The notes below the pieces were generated by a model. The model made no database searches. It had not been told where the DNA came from and saw only the letters and a list, made by a program, of their open reading frames with translations. The translations under genes were made by a program, and so were the position numbers. From Actinobaculum massiliense (GTDB taxonomy: Bacteria; Actinomycetota; Actinomycetes; Actinomycetales; Actinomycetaceae), in NCBI RefSeq assembly GCF_001457435.1, contig NZ_LN881717.1, positions 443,896 through 507,895 on the forward strand: a stretch of DNA of 64,000 nt, read 5' to 3'. Of the stretch, positions 19,544 through 29,732 are shown one piece after another; positions within the stretch are counted from its first letter, which is position 1, and every line of letters starts with the position of its first letter.

Positions 19544-20533
19544 TTAAGCGTTATCGCTAAATTGCATCGAATAATCGTCGCCGTAACCGAAGGATCCGCC
19601 GGTGTCCTTGAGAGCCAGGTCGAGCTTCGCAAGCTCATCCTTGACGTCTTCAATGGACTTGGCACCAAAGTTACGAATGTCGAGCAGGTCCTCTTCGCTA
19701 CGCTGAACCAGTTCACCGATGGTGTGAATACCTTCGCGCTGCAGGCAGTTCTGGGAACGAGCTGGCAGGTTGAGGATGGTGATCGGACGCTGCAAATCGG
19801 ACGAGCGCTGCTCTTGCACCGGCGGCGGGCCAATCTCAATACCCTCGGCCTCTTCATTGAGCTCGGTGGTCAAACCGAACAGCTCAACGAGCGTCTTTCC
19901 GGCCGAAGCGAGAGCGTCCCGCGGCGTCGTCGAGGGCTTAACCTCAACATCGATAACGAGGCGGTCGAAATCGGTGCGTTGCTCAACACGAGTTGCCTCA
20001 ACCTTGTAGGAAACGCGCAGAACCGGCGAGTAAATCGAATCGATCGGAATACGTCCAATCTCATCGTTATCGCCCTTGTTGAGAGCCGCCGAAACGTAAC
20101 CGCGACCACGTTCCACGGTCAGATCGATTTCGATCTTGCCCTTTTCGTTGAGCGTCGCAATGTGCAGGTCCGGGTTGAGGATCTCCACGCCAGCCGGCGG
20201 GGTGATATCCGCTCCGGTTACCTCGCCCGGTCCCTGCTTGCGCAGGTACATAAGCACCGGCTCATCCTGCTCAGAAGAGACCACGAGCTCCTTCAGGTTC
20301 AGAATGATCTCGGCAACGTCTTCCTTCACACCGGGAATGGTGGAGAACTCGTGAAGAACGCCGTCGATGCGAATCGAAGTCACGGCCGCACCGGGAATCG
20401 ACGAAAGCAGGGTCCGCCGAAGCGAATTGCCGATCGTGTAACCGAATCCGGGCTCGAGAGGCTCAATAACAAACTTGGAGCGAAGCTCCGAAACCTGCTC
20501 CTCTTTGAGGACAGGACGCTGCGCAATAAGCAC
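19544..20533 (-). CDS. rpoA: RNA polymerase subunit alpha
   Basis: Scaffold subunit of RNA polymerase. It is 329 aa. The start is GTG 20533 (LIAQRPVL), preceded by AAAGGA at good spacing; the frame runs further upstream without homology. The N-terminal domain has [22 protein letters not shown] (broken here only by my listing) and mediates dimer formation; the C-terminal domain (about 245-310) contains [11 protein letters not shown] and [13 protein letters not shown], which bind UP elements and activators. It lies between rpsK and rplQ; rpsD is not in this operon. Confidence 0.97.
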   Translation of the reverse strand: MLIAQRPVLKEEQVSELRSKFVIEPLEPGFGYTIGNSLRRTLLSSIPGAAVTSIRIDGVLHEFSTIPGVKEDVAEIILNLKELVVSSEQDEPVLMYLRKQGPGEVTGADITPPAGVEILNPDLHIATLNEKGKIEIDLTVERGRGYVSAALNKGDNDEIGRIPIDSIYSPVLRVSYKVEATRVEQRTDFDRLVIDVEVKPSTTPRDALASAGKTLVELFGLTTELNEEAEGIEIGPPPVQEQRSSDLQRPITILNLPARSQNCLQREGIHTIGELVQRSEEDLLDIRNFGAKSIEDVKDELAKLDLALKDTGGSFGYGDDYSMQFSDNA

Positions 20534-20702
20534 GATTATTCCTTTCCGCGAACGACCGCTATATGACGCTCGCGCATTTTCCTCACAGCACTCTGTCTTG
20601 CTCTGAGGGGTAGCTGGCCAAAGCCGGCTATGAGTACTTACTTGGGTTGCGGACCGGTAAAGCAAGGAAGCTTGCCGGCCGCGGCCTAGGCGATAGCGGC
20701 GA

Positions 20703-21101
20703 TTAGACGCGGCGACGCTTAGGCGGACGGCAACCGTTGTATGCCTGGGGCGTGACGTCCTGGATAGAGGTGACCTCGAGGCCGGCCGCGGTAAGCGAAC
20801 GGATCGCGGTCTCGCGGCCCGCACCCGGGCCCTTCACGAAGACGTCGATTTTCTTCATGCCCTGCTCCATCGCACCGCGCGCCGCAGATTCGGCGGCGAG
20901 CTGAGCGGCGTAAGGAGTGGACTTACGCGAACCCTTGAATCCCATTTCGCCGGCCGAAGCGGAAGCGATAACAGCTCCGGTCGGATCGGTGATGGAAACA
21001 ATGGTGTTGTTAAAAGTGGACTTGATGTGGGCCTGACCCTGCACCACGTTGCGGCGCTGACCGCGGCGTGGACGCCGGGTGCCCGTTGACTGACGAGCCA
21101 T
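20703..21101 (-). CDS. rpsK: 30S ribosomal protein S11
   Basis: Platform protein of the small subunit. It is 132 aa with the motifs [18 protein letters not shown] and the terminal [11 protein letters not shown], exactly as in the family. A 169-base gap separates it from rpoA, longer than elsewhere in the operon; this gap may hold an internal promoter, though I see no convincing -10/-35 pair. Confidence 0.97.
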   Translation of the reverse strand: MARQSTGTRRPRRGQRRNVVQGQAHIKSTFNNTIVSITDPTGAVIASASAGEMGFKGSRKSTPYAAQLAAESAARGAMEQGMKKIDVFVKGPGAGRETAIRSLTAAGLEVTSIQDVTPQAYNGCRPPKRRRV

Positions 21102-21138
21102 TTAAAATTTCCTTCTTTCGAACTACTAGTTACCGGCC

Positions 21139-21510
21139 TTAGGCCTTCTTCTTACCGGCGACGGTGCGCTTGGGGCCCTTGCGGGTACGCGCGTTCGTCT
21201 TTGTCCGCTGACCGTGCACCGGCAGACCGCGGCGGTGACGCAGGCCCTGGTACGAGCCGATCTCAACCTTGCGGCGAATGTTCGCCTGAACATCGCGGCG
21301 AAGGTCACCTTCGATCATGTAGTTCTCGTGAATGTAGTTCGTAAGCTGCGCCAGCTGATCGTCGTCGAGATCGCGAACGCGGGTGTCCGGGTTAATTCCG
21401 GTTGCCGCGAGGGTCTCGTGCGAACGAGTACGGCCGATGCCATAAATGTATGTAAGCGCGATTTCAACCCGCTTTTCACGCGGGATATCAACGCCAGAGA
21501 CACGTGCCAA
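21139..21510 (-). CDS. rpsM: 30S ribosomal protein S13
   Basis: Head protein that contacts the P-site tRNA and L5. It is 123 aa: [20 protein letters not shown] at the N-terminus, the helix-hairpin-helix [30 protein letters not shown] and a Lys/Arg tail ending RTVAGKKKA. It lies 37 bases before rpsK. Confidence 0.97.
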   Translation of the reverse strand: MARVSGVDIPREKRVEIALTYIYGIGRTRSHETLAATGINPDTRVRDLDDDQLAQLTNYIHENYMIEGDLRRDVQANIRRKVEIGSYQGLRHRRGLPVHGQRTKTNARTRKGPKRTVAGKKKA

Positions 21511-21633
21511 TTTCTTAGCTCCTTATATCTGGCCGGAGGTGTCGGGCACCGCCGTTACCCGTGCGTCTCAAAACACGGGCCCCGGCCTCCGGACCGGGGG
21601 TTGCCTTTCAGCTGGCGGCGCTTATAGCGTCAG

Positions 21634-21747
21634 TTAGCCCTGACGCTGCTTATGCCGGGGATTGCTGCAGATGACCATCACGCGCCCGTGGCGACGAATG
21701 ATCTTGCAGCTGTCGCACATCCGCTTAACGCTCGGCTTGACCTTCAT
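21634..21747 (-). CDS. rpmJ: 50S ribosomal protein L36 (zinc type)
   Basis: A 37-aa protein. It reads [14 protein letters not shown], then [13 protein letters not shown], then [10 protein letters not shown]. The three Cys and one His form the zinc-ribbon of the C+ version of L36. SD GGAAGC lies before ATG 21747. Position between infA and rpsM is canonical. Confidence 0.97.
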   Translation of the reverse strand: MKVKPSVKRMCDSCKIIRRHGRVMVICSNPRHKQRQG

Positions 21748-21767
21748 CCTGTTTGCTTCCCTTTGTT

Positions 21768-21989
21768 TTACTTATAGCGGTACACGATCCGCCCGCGGCT
21801 CAGGTCGTAGGGAGTAAGCTCCACAACCACCCGGTCGTCAGGGAGAATCCTGATGTAGTGCTGACGCATTTTGCCGGAGATGTGGGCCAGCACTTCGTGC
21901 CCATTCTCCAGCTCGACCTTGAACATCGCATTCGGTAGCGCTTCTACAACGCTTCCCTCAACCTCGATGACGCCGTCTTTCTTGGCCAT
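21768..21989 (-). CDS. infA: translation initiation factor IF-1
   Basis: Binds the ribosomal A site during initiation. It is 73 aa, an OB fold: [20 protein letters not shown], then [19 protein letters not shown], ending [12 protein letters not shown] 21989 has GGAGGA before it. The gap to map (22150) is 160 bases and may hold a promoter for the infA-rpmJ-rpsM-rpsK-rpoA-rplQ transcript. Confidence 0.98.
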   Translation of the reverse strand: MAKKDGVIEVEGSVVEALPNAMFKVELENGHEVLAHISGKMRQHYIRILPDDRVVVELTPYDLSRGRIVYRYK

Positions 21990-22149
21990 GTTCCTCCGCT
22001 ATGACTCTCACCGCACGCCGTTCGCGTACGGATCTCGGTTCGCCACGCCCATTTTGGGCATAGACGTACCGACGTCCCATCATAGTCTTTCGCGGGCCCT
22101 AGCCGAAAGACGCAATCTCGGTGCGCTCTATCACGCACCGTCCCCGATG

Positions 22150-22989
22150 CTACTCCCCGAGTGGTACCGGGGTGACGCCAAAGGGCGCTAAACCGGACGC
22201 TCCGCCGTCGGGCTGATTGAGCACCCAAATTCCGCCCTGGTGAAGTGCGATCTGCGATTCCCAGTGGCAGGCATCCTTCCCGTCTACCGTCTTGGTGGTC
22301 CAGCCATCTTCGAGGGTGTAGTTCGCTTGGTCGCCTTCCGTCAGAATCGGTTCAATGCACAGCACCATTCCGGGCCGCAGCCGCGGGCCACGATCGCGAG
22401 TGGCAAAGTTAAATACATTTGGCGGCTGATGCATCGCGGTGCCAATACCGTGCCCGGTGAAATCCTCGACGATCCCCGGTTCCGGATCTTGCTCGGTCAC
22501 GTAATCATCAATTGCGCGCCCGATATCGCCGACGAATTTGCCGGTCGCCATGGCAGCAATCCCGACCCACATAGACATCTCGGTAATATCCGAGAGGCGC
22601 TGGCGCCGCGCCGTGACCTCGGGGGCTCCCCCGGGCAGCACCACCGAGAAGCAGGAATCCCCATTCCACCCATCCAGTAGGCTCCCGCAGTCAAAAGAAA
22701 CGAGATCGCCGGGTTGCAAGATTTCTTCCTCGCTGGGAATACCGTGCACGATCGTGTTATTGACGGAGATGCACGTGTGCGCGGGATAGTCGAAATATCC
22801 GTAGAAGTTCGACCTCGCACCCGCTTCCGCCAGCACGTTCTTCGCTACATTATCGAGCTCTTTGGTGGACACCCCGGGGCGCACCGCCTCCCGCAGTGCC
22901 GTGTGAACATCGTTGACCAGCAATGCCGCGCGGCGGCACTTCAAAATCTGCTCGTCGGTTTTGTACTCAATTCCGTTGCGACGCCTCAT
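22150..22989 (-). CDS. map: type I methionine aminopeptidase
   Basis: Removes the initiator Met from nascent proteins. It is 279 aa from ATG 22989, which has GGAAGGAG six bases before it. Metal ligands are visible: the two Asp in VSFDCGSLLDGWNGDSC, His in FTGHGIGTAMHQ, Glu in LCIEPIL, and the final Glu in CHWESQIAL. It sits between adk and infA as in other actinobacteria. An extra N-terminal stretch upstream of 22989 is open but not supported. Confidence 0.95.
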   Translation of the reverse strand: MRRRNGIEYKTDEQILKCRRAALLVNDVHTALREAVRPGVSTKELDNVAKNVLAEAGARSNFYGYFDYPAHTCISVNNTIVHGIPSEEEILQPGDLVSFDCGSLLDGWNGDSCFSVVLPGGAPEVTARRQRLSDITEMSMWVGIAAMATGKFVGDIGRAIDDYVTEQDPEPGIVEDFTGHGIGTAMHQPPNVFNFATRDRGPRLRPGMVLCIEPILTEGDQANYTLEDGWTTKTVDGKDACHWESQIALHQGGIWVLNQPDGGASGLAPFGVTPVPLGE

Positions 22990-23056
22990 CTTGCACTCCT
23001 TCCATATCCCGCGCACCATGCCGCGCGCGCTGGGCGGCCGAATCTCCCGACGCAAG

Positions 23057-23080
23057 ACGGCCGCGCCTGAGCGCGGCCGT
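23057..23080. other. perfect hairpin between adk and map
   Basis: ACGGCCGCGC, CTGA, GCGCGGCCGT: a 10-bp GC-only stem on a four-base loop. No T-run follows on either strand, so it is unlikely to be a strong terminator; it may protect or process the adk-map mRNA. Confidence 0.6.
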
Positions 23081-23110
23081 TACTCGCAATCCTATCGTTT
23101 TCGATAGAGA

Positions 23111-23695
23111 CTATTTGGCGTTGTTATCCAAGAACGCCGTCAACTCCGATTCAATCTTCGCCGCGGTCTCCTCAATATTTCCACCGCCGTCGATCTTCAC
23201 AACCTTGCCGCGTTCAGCGTACGCCGCCACGATCGGGCTGGTCTGCTCGTGATACACCTCAATGCGGTGGCGAATAACGTCCTCGGTATCATCGGCCCGA
23301 TTCTGTTCCTTCGCCCGTCCGAGCAGGCGCTCGACGACAACGTCATCATCCACGCTCAACTCAATCACGGCGTCAATCTCTGCGCCGTCGAGAATCTCAT
23401 CAAGCGCCTCGACCTGGGAGAGGTTACGCGGATACCCATCGAGCAAGAAACCGTTCGCCGCGTCCGCTTCCGCCAAGCGCTCCTCCACCATGCGGTTGGT
23501 TACCTCATCGGGAACCAATTCCCCGCGCTCCGAATAGGAGGCGGCCAGCTTGCCGAGCTCATCCTGCGCCGCGGCATGGGCGCGGAAAAGATCGCCGGTG
23601 GAAATGGCAGGCACTCCAAAACGCCGCGCAATACCCTGCGCCTGCGTGCCCTTACCGGCTCCGGGCGGTCCAACAATAATAAGGCGAGAGGTCAT
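23111..23695 (-). CDS. adk: adenylate kinase
   Basis: Interconverts ATP + AMP with 2 ADP. It is 194 aa, the short form lacking the zinc LID domain, as in most actinobacteria. The P-loop is GPPGAGKGTQAQ, AMP-binding residues are in ISTGDLFRAH and FLLDGYPRN, and the short lid is around DDTEDVIRHRIEVYHEQT. It follows secY with an 85-base gap and precedes map. Confidence 0.97.
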   Translation of the reverse strand: MTSRLIIVGPPGAGKGTQAQGIARRFGVPAISTGDLFRAHAAAQDELGKLAASYSERGELVPDEVTNRMVEERLAEADAANGFLLDGYPRNLSQVEALDEILDGAEIDAVIELSVDDDVVVERLLGRAKEQNRADDTEDVIRHRIEVYHEQTSPIVAAYAERGKVVKIDGGGNIEETAAKIESELTAFLDNNAK

Positions 23696-23780
23696 TTTTC
23701 TAGCTTTCTGTGCTCTCTATACGTGCTTTCTATGCGCTCCTAAGCGCTCTATGAATCTTCCTCGCTACTCGCGGTGGCTA

Positions 23781-25085
23781 CTACTTGCGGGCGTTATTAC
23801 CCGAGAGGAAGCCCTCGTAGTGGCGCTGCTGGAGCTGGGCGTTGATGTCCTTGACGGTCTGCAAACCAACACCCACCAAGATCATAATCGAGGTGCCGCC
23901 GAAGCCGGAGCGCTGAATTCCCAGCGCTGAGAAGAGCAGGATCGGGATCAGAGCCACAATCGTCAGGTAGGTGGCACCCACCCAGGTGAGGCGGTTGGAA
24001 ACGAAGTGCAGGTACTCGGCGGTGGGCCGGCCCGCGCGCACGCCCGGGATGAAGCCGCCGTAGCGTTTCATATTGTCTGCTACCTCTTCCGTGTCGAAAG
24101 CAATCGAGGTGTAGAAGAAGGTGAAGAAGAAGGTGAGCAGAGCGTAGGTGAGGATATAAGCCCAACCGCTCTGGCTGAAGTTGCGCTGGATCCACTGCAC
24201 CCAGCCGGATTCCGGATTTCCGAAAGTGGCGATCATCGTGGGAAGCATGAGGATCGAGGACGCGAAGATGACCGGAATAACGTTGGCCATATTCACCTTG
24301 ATCGGCAGGTACGTCGTCGACCCGCCGTAGGTGCGCCGTCCAATCACGCGCTTGGCGTACTGCACCGGAATACGGCGCTGCGACTGCTCCACGAAGGTAA
24401 CCACCAGGGTAATAAGCAGGAAGACGGCGGTGACCAGGATAACCGTGCCCCAGCCGTGGGTCTGCAGGATTCCGCCCATCAGGCCCGGGAAGCCGGCGCA
24501 AATACCTGTAAAGATAAGGATCGACATACCGTTGCCGACGCCGCGCTCGGTGATCAGCTCAGCCATCCACATAATCAGGCCGGTGCCCGCCGTCATGGCG
24601 AGAATCGTCAGCGTGTACGTCCACCAGGTAGCGTCCGGTATAACGTCAAGTTGGCAGCCACCGAAGATCGTGTAGTTTGCGGTGGAGACGACGACGGAGG
24701 ACTGTAGCAACGCCAGGCCAATGGTGAGATAACGTGTGTACTCGGTGAGCTTCGCCTGGCCCGTCTGGCCTTCCTTATGCAGTTCCTGGAAGCGCGGAAT
24801 GACCACGCGCAACAGCTGCACAATAATCGACGCCGTAATGTAGGGCATAATTCCCAGAGCGAAGATTGATAGCTGGAGCATTGCCCCGCCCGAGAACAGG
24901 TTCATCATTGACACGAGGTCATTCGAGCCGCCCTGCGTGGCAACGCACTGACGGACGTTACTCAAGCTGACGAACGGCGAGGGAATAAAGCTACCCAAGC
25001 GATAAAGCACCATGATGAACATGGTGAACAGGAGCTTATTCCGCAAGTCCGGCGTCCGGAACGCCGCTGCAAACGCCTTTATCAA
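23781..25085 (-). CDS. secY: protein translocase subunit SecY
   Basis: Channel of the Sec translocon, ten membrane helices. It is 434 aa. The plug and first helix are in FTMFIMVLYRLGSFIPSP; other signatures are GIMPYITASIIVQLL and the cytoplasmic loop QRRIPVQYAKR, where SecA and the ribosome bind. It starts with TTG at 25085, five bases after CTGGAGG; no ATG is near. A 300-base gap and hairpin separate it from rplO, so secY-adk-map may be its own transcript. Confidence 0.97.
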   Translation of the reverse strand: MIKAFAAAFRTPDLRNKLLFTMFIMVLYRLGSFIPSPFVSLSNVRQCVATQGGSNDLVSMMNLFSGGAMLQLSIFALGIMPYITASIIVQLLRVVIPRFQELHKEGQTGQAKLTEYTRYLTIGLALLQSSVVVSTANYTIFGGCQLDVIPDATWWTYTLTILAMTAGTGLIMWMAELITERGVGNGMSILIFTGICAGFPGLMGGILQTHGWGTVILVTAVFLLITLVVTFVEQSQRRIPVQYAKRVIGRRTYGGSTTYLPIKVNMANVIPVIFASSILMLPTMIATFGNPESGWVQWIQRNFSQSGWAYILTYALLTFFFTFFYTSIAFDTEEVADNMKRYGGFIPGVRAGRPTAEYLHFVSNRLTWVGATYLTIVALIPILLFSALGIQRSGFGGTSIMILVGVGLQTVKDINAQLQQRHYEGFLSGNNARK

Positions 25086-25303
25086 GGTTCCTCCAGGTGG
25101 TGACGAGCCGAAGCTCGTTCTCTAGGTGGCCGTGGGGCCATGGTTTTCGCGCGCAAGCCGATTTTCCGGGCCGGCACCAATCCACCACAGCGGCGAGAGC
25201 CGGTGGTGGTGCGAAAATCTTGCCCCCGTCATGATAGCCGCGGTGGCCAACCTTCGCACTTACTCGCCCAAAACTGTGCCTGAGCGCTCAAAGATTTTAA
25301 TAT

Positions 25304-25360
25304 ACGAGGACGCTTCCCATCTCCCTGCCACGCGGGGCTAGAAACGGAAAGCGTCCTCGT
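25304..25360 (-). terminator. hairpin at the end of the spc operon
   Basis: ACGAGGACGCTT pairs with AAGCGTCCTCGT over a 33-base loop that can itself fold; ATATTAAAATCTTT follows on the minus strand. It lies shortly after rplO. The rest of 25086-25303 has a second, weaker stem (about 25183-25212) and no gene. Confidence 0.6.
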
Positions 25361-25387
25361 TCAGCCGATCTTCATCGGCGCATACCT

Positions 25388-25873
25388 CTAGGCTTCGGTC
25401 TCAGACTCGGCGATTTTGGCACTACCGCCAGCCGCCTCGATCTTCGACTTGGCGGACTCAGAGAAGGCGTTCGCAACAACGTCCACCTTCACGGAGATTT
25501 CGCCATTGCCAAGTACCTTCACGAGCTCGTTCTTGCGAACGGCACCCTTGGCAACCAGATCTTCAATGCTCACCGCGCCACCTTCAGGGAACAGCTCCCC
25601 GAGCTGGCCAACGTTGACCGTCTGGTATTCCTTGCGGAAGGGGTTCTTGAAGCCGCGGAGCTTGGGAAGCCGCATGTGTAGCGGCATCTGGCCACCCTCG
25701 AAGTTCGCGGGAACCTGGTAACGAGCCTTCGTACCCTTGGTACCGCGACCGGCGGTCTTACCCTTGGAGCCCTCACCACGTCCAACGCGGGTCTTTGCCT
25801 TGTTGGAGCCCGGTGCCGGGCGAAGGTCGTGAATGCGAAGGATGCTCGTCTCTTCAAACTTTTCTTCTGCCAT
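25388..25873 (-). CDS. rplO: 50S ribosomal protein L15
   Basis: Large-subunit assembly protein. It is 161 aa: [23 protein letters not shown]-type N-terminus (residues about 15-37), [20 protein letters not shown] and the beta-rich C-terminus ending [12 protein letters not shown] use ATG 25873, seven bases from GAGGAGG; GTG 25876 overlaps the rpmD stop and is the alternative. Confidence 0.96.
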   Translation of the reverse strand: MAEEKFEETSILRIHDLRPAPGSNKAKTRVGRGEGSKGKTAGRGTKGTKARYQVPANFEGGQMPLHMRLPKLRGFKNPFRKEYQTVNVGQLGELFPEGGAVSIEDLVAKGAVRKNELVKVLGNGEISVKVDVVANAFSESAKSKIEAAGGSAKIAESETEA

Positions 25874-25875
25874 CA

Positions 25876-26055
25876 CTAAACCTCCTCTACTTCTACTAGA
25901 TGTGCCACAACCCGCAACGAGCCACGCACAACCGGCGTATCCTCGCGCTCAACGGTCTGACCAATGCGGCGCAAGCCGAGCGTAAGAAGGTTGTCCTTCT
26001 GGCGCTGGTTGGAACCGACGGTGCCCTTGACCTGCGTGATCTTCAGCTTTGCCAT
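25876..26055 (-). CDS. rpmD: 50S ribosomal protein L30
   Basis: A 59-aa protein: [17 protein letters not shown], then [16 protein letters not shown], ending HLVEVEEV. The ATG at 26055 overlaps the rpsE stop by one base (TAATG), and its TAG ends at the rplO start region. Clear family match. Confidence 0.96.
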   Translation of the reverse strand: MAKLKITQVKGTVGSNQRQKDNLLTLGLRRIGQTVEREDTPVVRGSLRVVAHLVEVEEV

Positions 26056-26780
26056 TACGCACCAACTCCTGCCGCAGCGGCCTCGTTCTCAGCCTCGGTG
26101 GCTGCCGCTTCCTTCTCCGCGCGCTCACGCGCTTCAAACTCGGCACGGGCCCGAAGCATTGCCTCGGGTGCCACGCGCTCAAGCGGAAGACCGCGACGAG
26201 CCGCAACTGCCTCGGGCTGCTCAAGCTTCTTCAGAGCCGCGATCGTGCCGCGCACAATGTTGATCGCGTTGGAGGAGCCGAGCGACTTGGTCAGGACGTC
26301 GTGGATTCCCACGGCCTCCATTACCGCACGCACCGGGCCGCCGGCGATTACACCCGTACCGGGAGCGGCCGGACGCAGGAGCACAACGCCCGCTGAATCC
26401 TCACCCTGCACAACGTGCGGGATGGAACGGCCCATAAGCGGAACACGGAAGAAGTTCTTCTTCGCGTCGTCGGTGCCCTTGGCGATTGCCGCGGGAACTT
26501 CCTTCGCCTTGCCGTAGCCAACGCCCACCAGCCCGTTGCCGTCGCCCACAACCACCAGAGCGGTGAAGGACATACGGCGACCGCCCTTGACGGTCTTCGC
26601 GACGCGGTTAATGGTCACCACGCGCTCAACGTACTGGCTCTCTTCCCGGCGTCCGCGACGCTCGCGGCGCTGGTCATTCTTGCCACCGCGACGATTGTCG
26701 CGACGACCGCGCCGCTCTTCGTCGTGGCTCTCTTCGTTCCGGCCATCGGTGGCCGGGTTCTGCTGTTCATTCACAGTCAT
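26055..26780 (-). CDS. rpsE: 30S ribosomal protein S5
   Basis: Small-subunit protein at the mRNA entry and decoding centre. It is 241 aa: an Arg/Glu-rich N-terminal extension of about 45 residues, then the double-stranded-RNA-binding core ([35 protein letters not shown]), and an Ala/Glu-rich tail. The extensions are usual for actinobacteria. It is followed directly by rpmD. Confidence 0.97.
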   Translation of the reverse strand: MTVNEQQNPATDGRNEESHDEERRGRRDNRRGGKNDQRRERRGRREESQYVERVVTINRVAKTVKGGRRMSFTALVVVGDGNGLVGVGYGKAKEVPAAIAKGTDDAKKNFFRVPLMGRSIPHVVQGEDSAGVVLLRPAAPGTGVIAGGPVRAVMEAVGIHDVLTKSLGSSNAINIVRGTIAALKKLEQPEAVAARRGLPLERVAPEAMLRARAEFEARERAEKEAAATEAENEAAAAGVGA

Positions 26781-26802
26781 TTCCTCTGCCTTTCCTCAGC
26801 CG

Positions 26803-27174
26803 TTAGAACTCGAGTCCGGCTGCGCGAGCGCCTTCTGCGACCGCCGCAACCCGACCATGGAACTTGTTACCGCCGCGATCAAACACCACCGCGTTGATCC
26901 CGGCTTCCTTTGCACGCTGTCCGACCAGTTCGCCAACCTTGCGAGCCAGCTCGGTCTTGGTGCCTTCCGAATCGCGTACGCCGGCTTCCAGCGTCGACGC
27001 CGCGGCGAGCGTACGCCCGATGCCGTCATCGATCACCTGTGCCTGCATGTGACGGTTCGACCGCGAAACGACCAGACGCGGACGATCGGCCGTTCCTACG
27101 ACGCGCTTGCGCAGGCGGAAGTGGCGGCGTGCACGGGCTACAAACTTGCCCTTACCCCTGGGAGTAACAGCCAT
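26803..27174 (-). CDS. rplR: 50S ribosomal protein L18
   Basis: Binds 5S rRNA in the central protuberance. It is 123 aa, with [34 protein letters not shown] and the C-terminal [19 protein letters not shown]. The start codon overlaps the rplF stop by one base. It is 22 bases upstream of rpsE. Confidence 0.97.
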   Translation of the reverse strand: MAVTPRGKGKFVARARRHFRLRKRVVGTADRPRLVVSRSNRHMQAQVIDDGIGRTLAAASTLEAGVRDSEGTKTELARKVGELVGQRAKEAGINAVVFDRGGNKFHGRVAAVAEGARAAGLEF

Positions 27175-27710
27175 TACTTACCAGCCTTTCCAGCCTTGCG
27201 ACGAATGGTTTCGTCGGCGTACTTAATGCCCTTGCCCTTGTAGGGTTCGGGCGCACGGAGCTTACGGATCTGCGCGGCGATTTCGCCAACCGCCTGCTTA
27301 TCCGTACCGGAAACCGTGAGCTTGTTGTTGCCTTCCACCGTGAAGGTGATACCTTCCGGGGCGTCAACCGTGATCGGGTGCGAGTAACCAAGCGCGAACT
27401 CCAGCGAGGTGCCCTTGGCCTGTACGCGGTAACCGGTACCAACGATTTCCAGCTTCTTCTGGTAACCGTCGGTCACGCCAACGATCATGTTGTAAATAAG
27501 CGTGCGGGTCAGGCCGTGCAAGGAACGCGATTCGCGCTCATCGTTCGGACGCTCAACCGTGATCACGCCGTCTTCCAGCTTGGCCGTAATCGGCGCCGGA
27601 ATGGTGTGCTCGAGCTCGCCCTTGGGTCCCTTGACCGTAACGTCGTTGCCATTGATGGCAATATCAACGCCGGCCGGAACGGTGATCGGGAGTCTTCCAA
27701 TACGTGACAT
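27174..27710 (-). CDS. rplF: 50S ribosomal protein L6
   Basis: Large-subunit protein near the factor-binding site. It is 178 aa with two related domains: [17 protein letters not shown] and [12 protein letters not shown] in the first; [20 protein letters not shown] and the signature [14 protein letters not shown] in the second. It lies 15 bases after rpsH. Confidence 0.97.
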   Translation of the reverse strand: MSRIGRLPITVPAGVDIAINGNDVTVKGPKGELEHTIPAPITAKLEDGVITVERPNDERESRSLHGLTRTLIYNMIVGVTDGYQKKLEIVGTGYRVQAKGTSLEFALGYSHPITVDAPEGITFTVEGNNKLTVSGTDKQAVGEIAAQIRKLRAPEPYKGKGIKYADETIRRKAGKAGK

Positions 27711-27725
27711 GTATGTTTACCTCCC

Positions 27726-28124
27726 TTACCACACGTAAGCGAGGACTTCGCCGCCCACGCCCTTGTCCTTCGCTTCGCGATCGGTGAGCAGGCCCGACGA
27801 GGTCGAAAGAATCGCCACGCCGAGTCCGTCCAGAACGCGGGGAAGGTTCGTCGATTTCGCGTAAACGCGCAGGCCCGGCTTCGAGATGCGCCGAACACCA
27901 GCAAGCGCGCGCTCACGGTTGCTTCCAAACTTCAGCTTGAGGGTCAGGTTCTTCCCTACCTCAGCTTCCTCAACCTCGTAATCGGCGATGTAGCCTTCGC
28001 GCTTGAGGATCTCCGCAATGTGCGACTTGATCTTCGAGTAAGGCATGGTCACCGACTCGTGGTACGCCGAGTTGGCGTTACGCAGACGCGTCAGCATATC
28101 TGCGATGGGGTCAGTCATTGTCAT
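27726..28124 (-). CDS. rpsH: 30S ribosomal protein S8
   Basis: Primary 16S-binding protein and, in E. coli, the translational repressor of the spc operon. It is 132 aa: [16 protein letters not shown], the central [13 protein letters not shown] and the terminal [20 protein letters not shown]. Both RNA-binding segments are intact. Confidence 0.97.
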   Translation of the reverse strand: MTMTDPIADMLTRLRNANSAYHESVTMPYSKIKSHIAEILKREGYIADYEVEEAEVGKNLTLKLKFGSNRERALAGVRRISKPGLRVYAKSTNLPRVLDGLGVAILSTSSGLLTDREAKDKGVGGEVLAYVW

Positions 28125-28182
28125 TTTGGGCTTTTGCCCTTCCTCGTCGCGGTTTCCCTTATCAGACCTGCGACGTAGTTTC

Positions 28183-28368
28183 TTACCAGCTGGACTTAGT
28201 TACACCGGGAAGTTCGCCGCGCAGGGCGAGCTCACGGAGGCAAATACGGCACAGGCCGAACTTGCGATAGACGGAACGCGGGCGTCCACAGCGGTTGCAA
28301 CGCGTGTACGCGCGGACCTGGAACTTCGGCTTACGATTCGCCTTGTTCTTCAAAGCTGTCTTAGCCAT
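28183..28368 (-). CDS. rpsZ: 30S ribosomal protein S14, zinc type (type Z)
   Basis: A 61-aa protein with two CxxC pairs (CNRCG and CRIC), the zinc-binding short form of S14. Actinobacteria often carry a second zinc-free copy elsewhere, switched on at low zinc; no such copy lies in this window. It follows rplE directly, with the rplE stop one base from its start. Confidence 0.97.
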   Translation of the reverse strand: MAKTALKNKANRKPKFQVRAYTRCNRCGRPRSVYRKFGLCRICLRELALRGELPGVTKSSW

Positions 28369-28914
28369 TTACGCCTCCTTGAAGGGGAATCCGAGATGAC
28401 GGAGCAGGGCTCGGCCTTCGTCGTCGGTCTTACCGGACGTCACGATGGTGATGTCCATACCGCGGACGCGGTCGATCTTGTCCTGATCGATCTCGCGGAA
28501 TACCGTCTGGTCGGTCAGACCGAAGGTGTAGTTTCCGCGACCGTCAAACTGCTTGGGCGAAAGGCCACGGAAGTCGCGGATACGCGGCAACGCCGTGGAT
28601 ACGAGGCGATCGAAGAACTCCCACATACGGTCACCGCGGAGGGTGACGTGGCAGCCAATAGCCTGGCCTTCACGCAACTTGAACTGCGCGATGGACTTCT
28701 TCGCCTTGGTGATCTGCGGCTTCTGGCCGGTAATAGCGGTCATATCCGCCACCGCGCCGTCGAGAACCTTGGAATCACGCGCGGCTTCGCCAACGCCCAT
28801 GTTCACAACGATTTTCTCGAGCTTCGCAACCTGGTTGACGTTCTCGTACTTGAACTCGTTGTTCAGTTCCGGCACAACCTTTTCGAGGTACTGGGTCTTG
28901 AGACGCGGACTCAC
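28369..28914 (-). CDS. rplE: 50S ribosomal protein L5
   Basis: Binds 5S rRNA and contacts the P-site tRNA. It is 181 aa; [51 protein letters not shown] (listed in part) and [20 protein letters not shown] are family motifs. The start overlaps the rplX stop by four bases (ATGA type). Confidence 0.97.
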   Translation of the reverse strand: MSPRLKTQYLEKVVPELNNEFKYENVNQVAKLEKIVVNMGVGEAARDSKVLDGAVADMTAITGQKPQITKAKKSIAQFKLREGQAIGCHVTLRGDRMWEFFDRLVSTALPRIRDFRGLSPKQFDGRGNYTFGLTDQTVFREIDQDKIDRVRGMDITIVTSGKTDDEGRALLRHLGFPFKEA

Positions 28915-29255
28915 AGTTCGATCTCCTTCCCGCCGCGGCGGCCGATACGTTCACGCATGATCTTCTTGCGTCCGTCACGCTCCACCTCGACCTCGCGGTA
29001 GCCGACGCGAACCGGCTTGCCGTCGGGGGCGACGAGCATAACGTTAGAAATGTGGATGGGGGCTTCGATCGTCTCGATGCCACCGGACGCGTTCTGCGAA
29101 CCCGGAGCACCGGCGCGACGGTGGCGCTTGACGCGCTGCACGCCCTCCACGATCACGCGGTCGTTCTTCGGGTCAACCTTGAGCACGCGGCCCTGCATTC
29201 CCTTATCACGCCCGGCGATTACCTGGACGACGTCATCCTTCTTGATCTTCGCCAT
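28911..29255 (-). CDS. rplX: 50S ribosomal protein L24
   Basis: Assembly initiator and exit-tunnel protein. It is 114 aa, with the KOW motif [20 protein letters not shown] and [12 protein letters not shown] near residues 38-50. It abuts rplN with no gap. Confidence 0.97.
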   Translation of the reverse strand: MAKIKKDDVVQVIAGRDKGMQGRVLKVDPKNDRVIVEGVQRVKRHRRAGAPGSQNASGGIETIEAPIHISNVMLVAPDGKPVRVGYREVEVERDGRKKIMRERIGRRGGKEIEL

Positions 29256-29624
29256 CTAGATCACCTCCGGTGCGAGCGAAACGATTCGCATGAACTTCTT
29301 GTCACGGAGTTCGCGCCCGACCGGCCCAAAAATACGGGTGCCGCGCGGGGTGCCGTCATCCTTTACAAGGACGGCCGCGTTCTCATCAAATTTGATATAG
29401 GAGCCGTCCGGACGACGGGTCTCCTTACGAGCACGGACGACGACCGCCTTCACGACGTCGCCCTTCTTTACGTTCCCGCCAGGAATTGCATCCTTGACGG
29501 AGGCGACGAAGGTGTCGCCAATTCCGGCGTAGCGCCGGCCAGAGCCACCGAGCACACGGATGCACAGAAGTTCCCGTGCACCGGTGTTGTCGGCGACGTT
29601 AAGCCGCGTCTCCTGCTGGATCAT
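29256..29624 (-). CDS. rplN: 50S ribosomal protein L14
   Basis: Interface protein that contacts 16S rRNA and L19. It is 122 aa: [20 protein letters not shown] and [12 protein letters not shown], ending [13 protein letters not shown]. It heads the spc operon: 108 bases containing a tandem stem-loop repeat separate it from rpsQ. Confidence 0.98.
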   Translation of the reverse strand: MIQQETRLNVADNTGARELLCIRVLGGSGRRYAGIGDTFVASVKDAIPGGNVKKGDVVKAVVVRARKETRRPDGSYIKFDENAAVLVKDDGTPRGTRIFGPVGRELRDKKFMRIVSLAPEVI

Positions 29625-29644
29625 TTATCTATCTCCTGTTGTCG

Positions 29645-29719
29645 TGCCGGTTCTCAAAACTGAGCCTTGCCGAACTCATTGCCGATCGGTTCTCACTTTG
29701 GTGAGCCTTATCGAACATT
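29645..29719. repeat. tandem stem-loop repeat between rpsQ and rplN
   Basis: Two imperfect copies, about 29645-29680 and 29681-29719. Each has TGCCG, then GGTTCTCA ... TGAGCC as hairpin arms, then TT(G/A)(C/T)CGAAC(TC)AT. On the mRNA each forms a short stem with loop AAAC or CTTTGG type. They lie at the S10/spc operon junction. Confidence 0.7.
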
Positions 29720-29732
29720 GTGCTATTAGGCG

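Noticed and set aside
20534-20824. 97-residue N-terminal extension of RpoA
   Set aside because: Overlaps rpsK and has no homology; GTG 20533 has a good SD and the known N-terminus.
25086-25303. Small RNA or gene between rplO and secY
   Set aside because: Only hairpins and leader sequence seen; no coding frame with SD and no known RNA fold.
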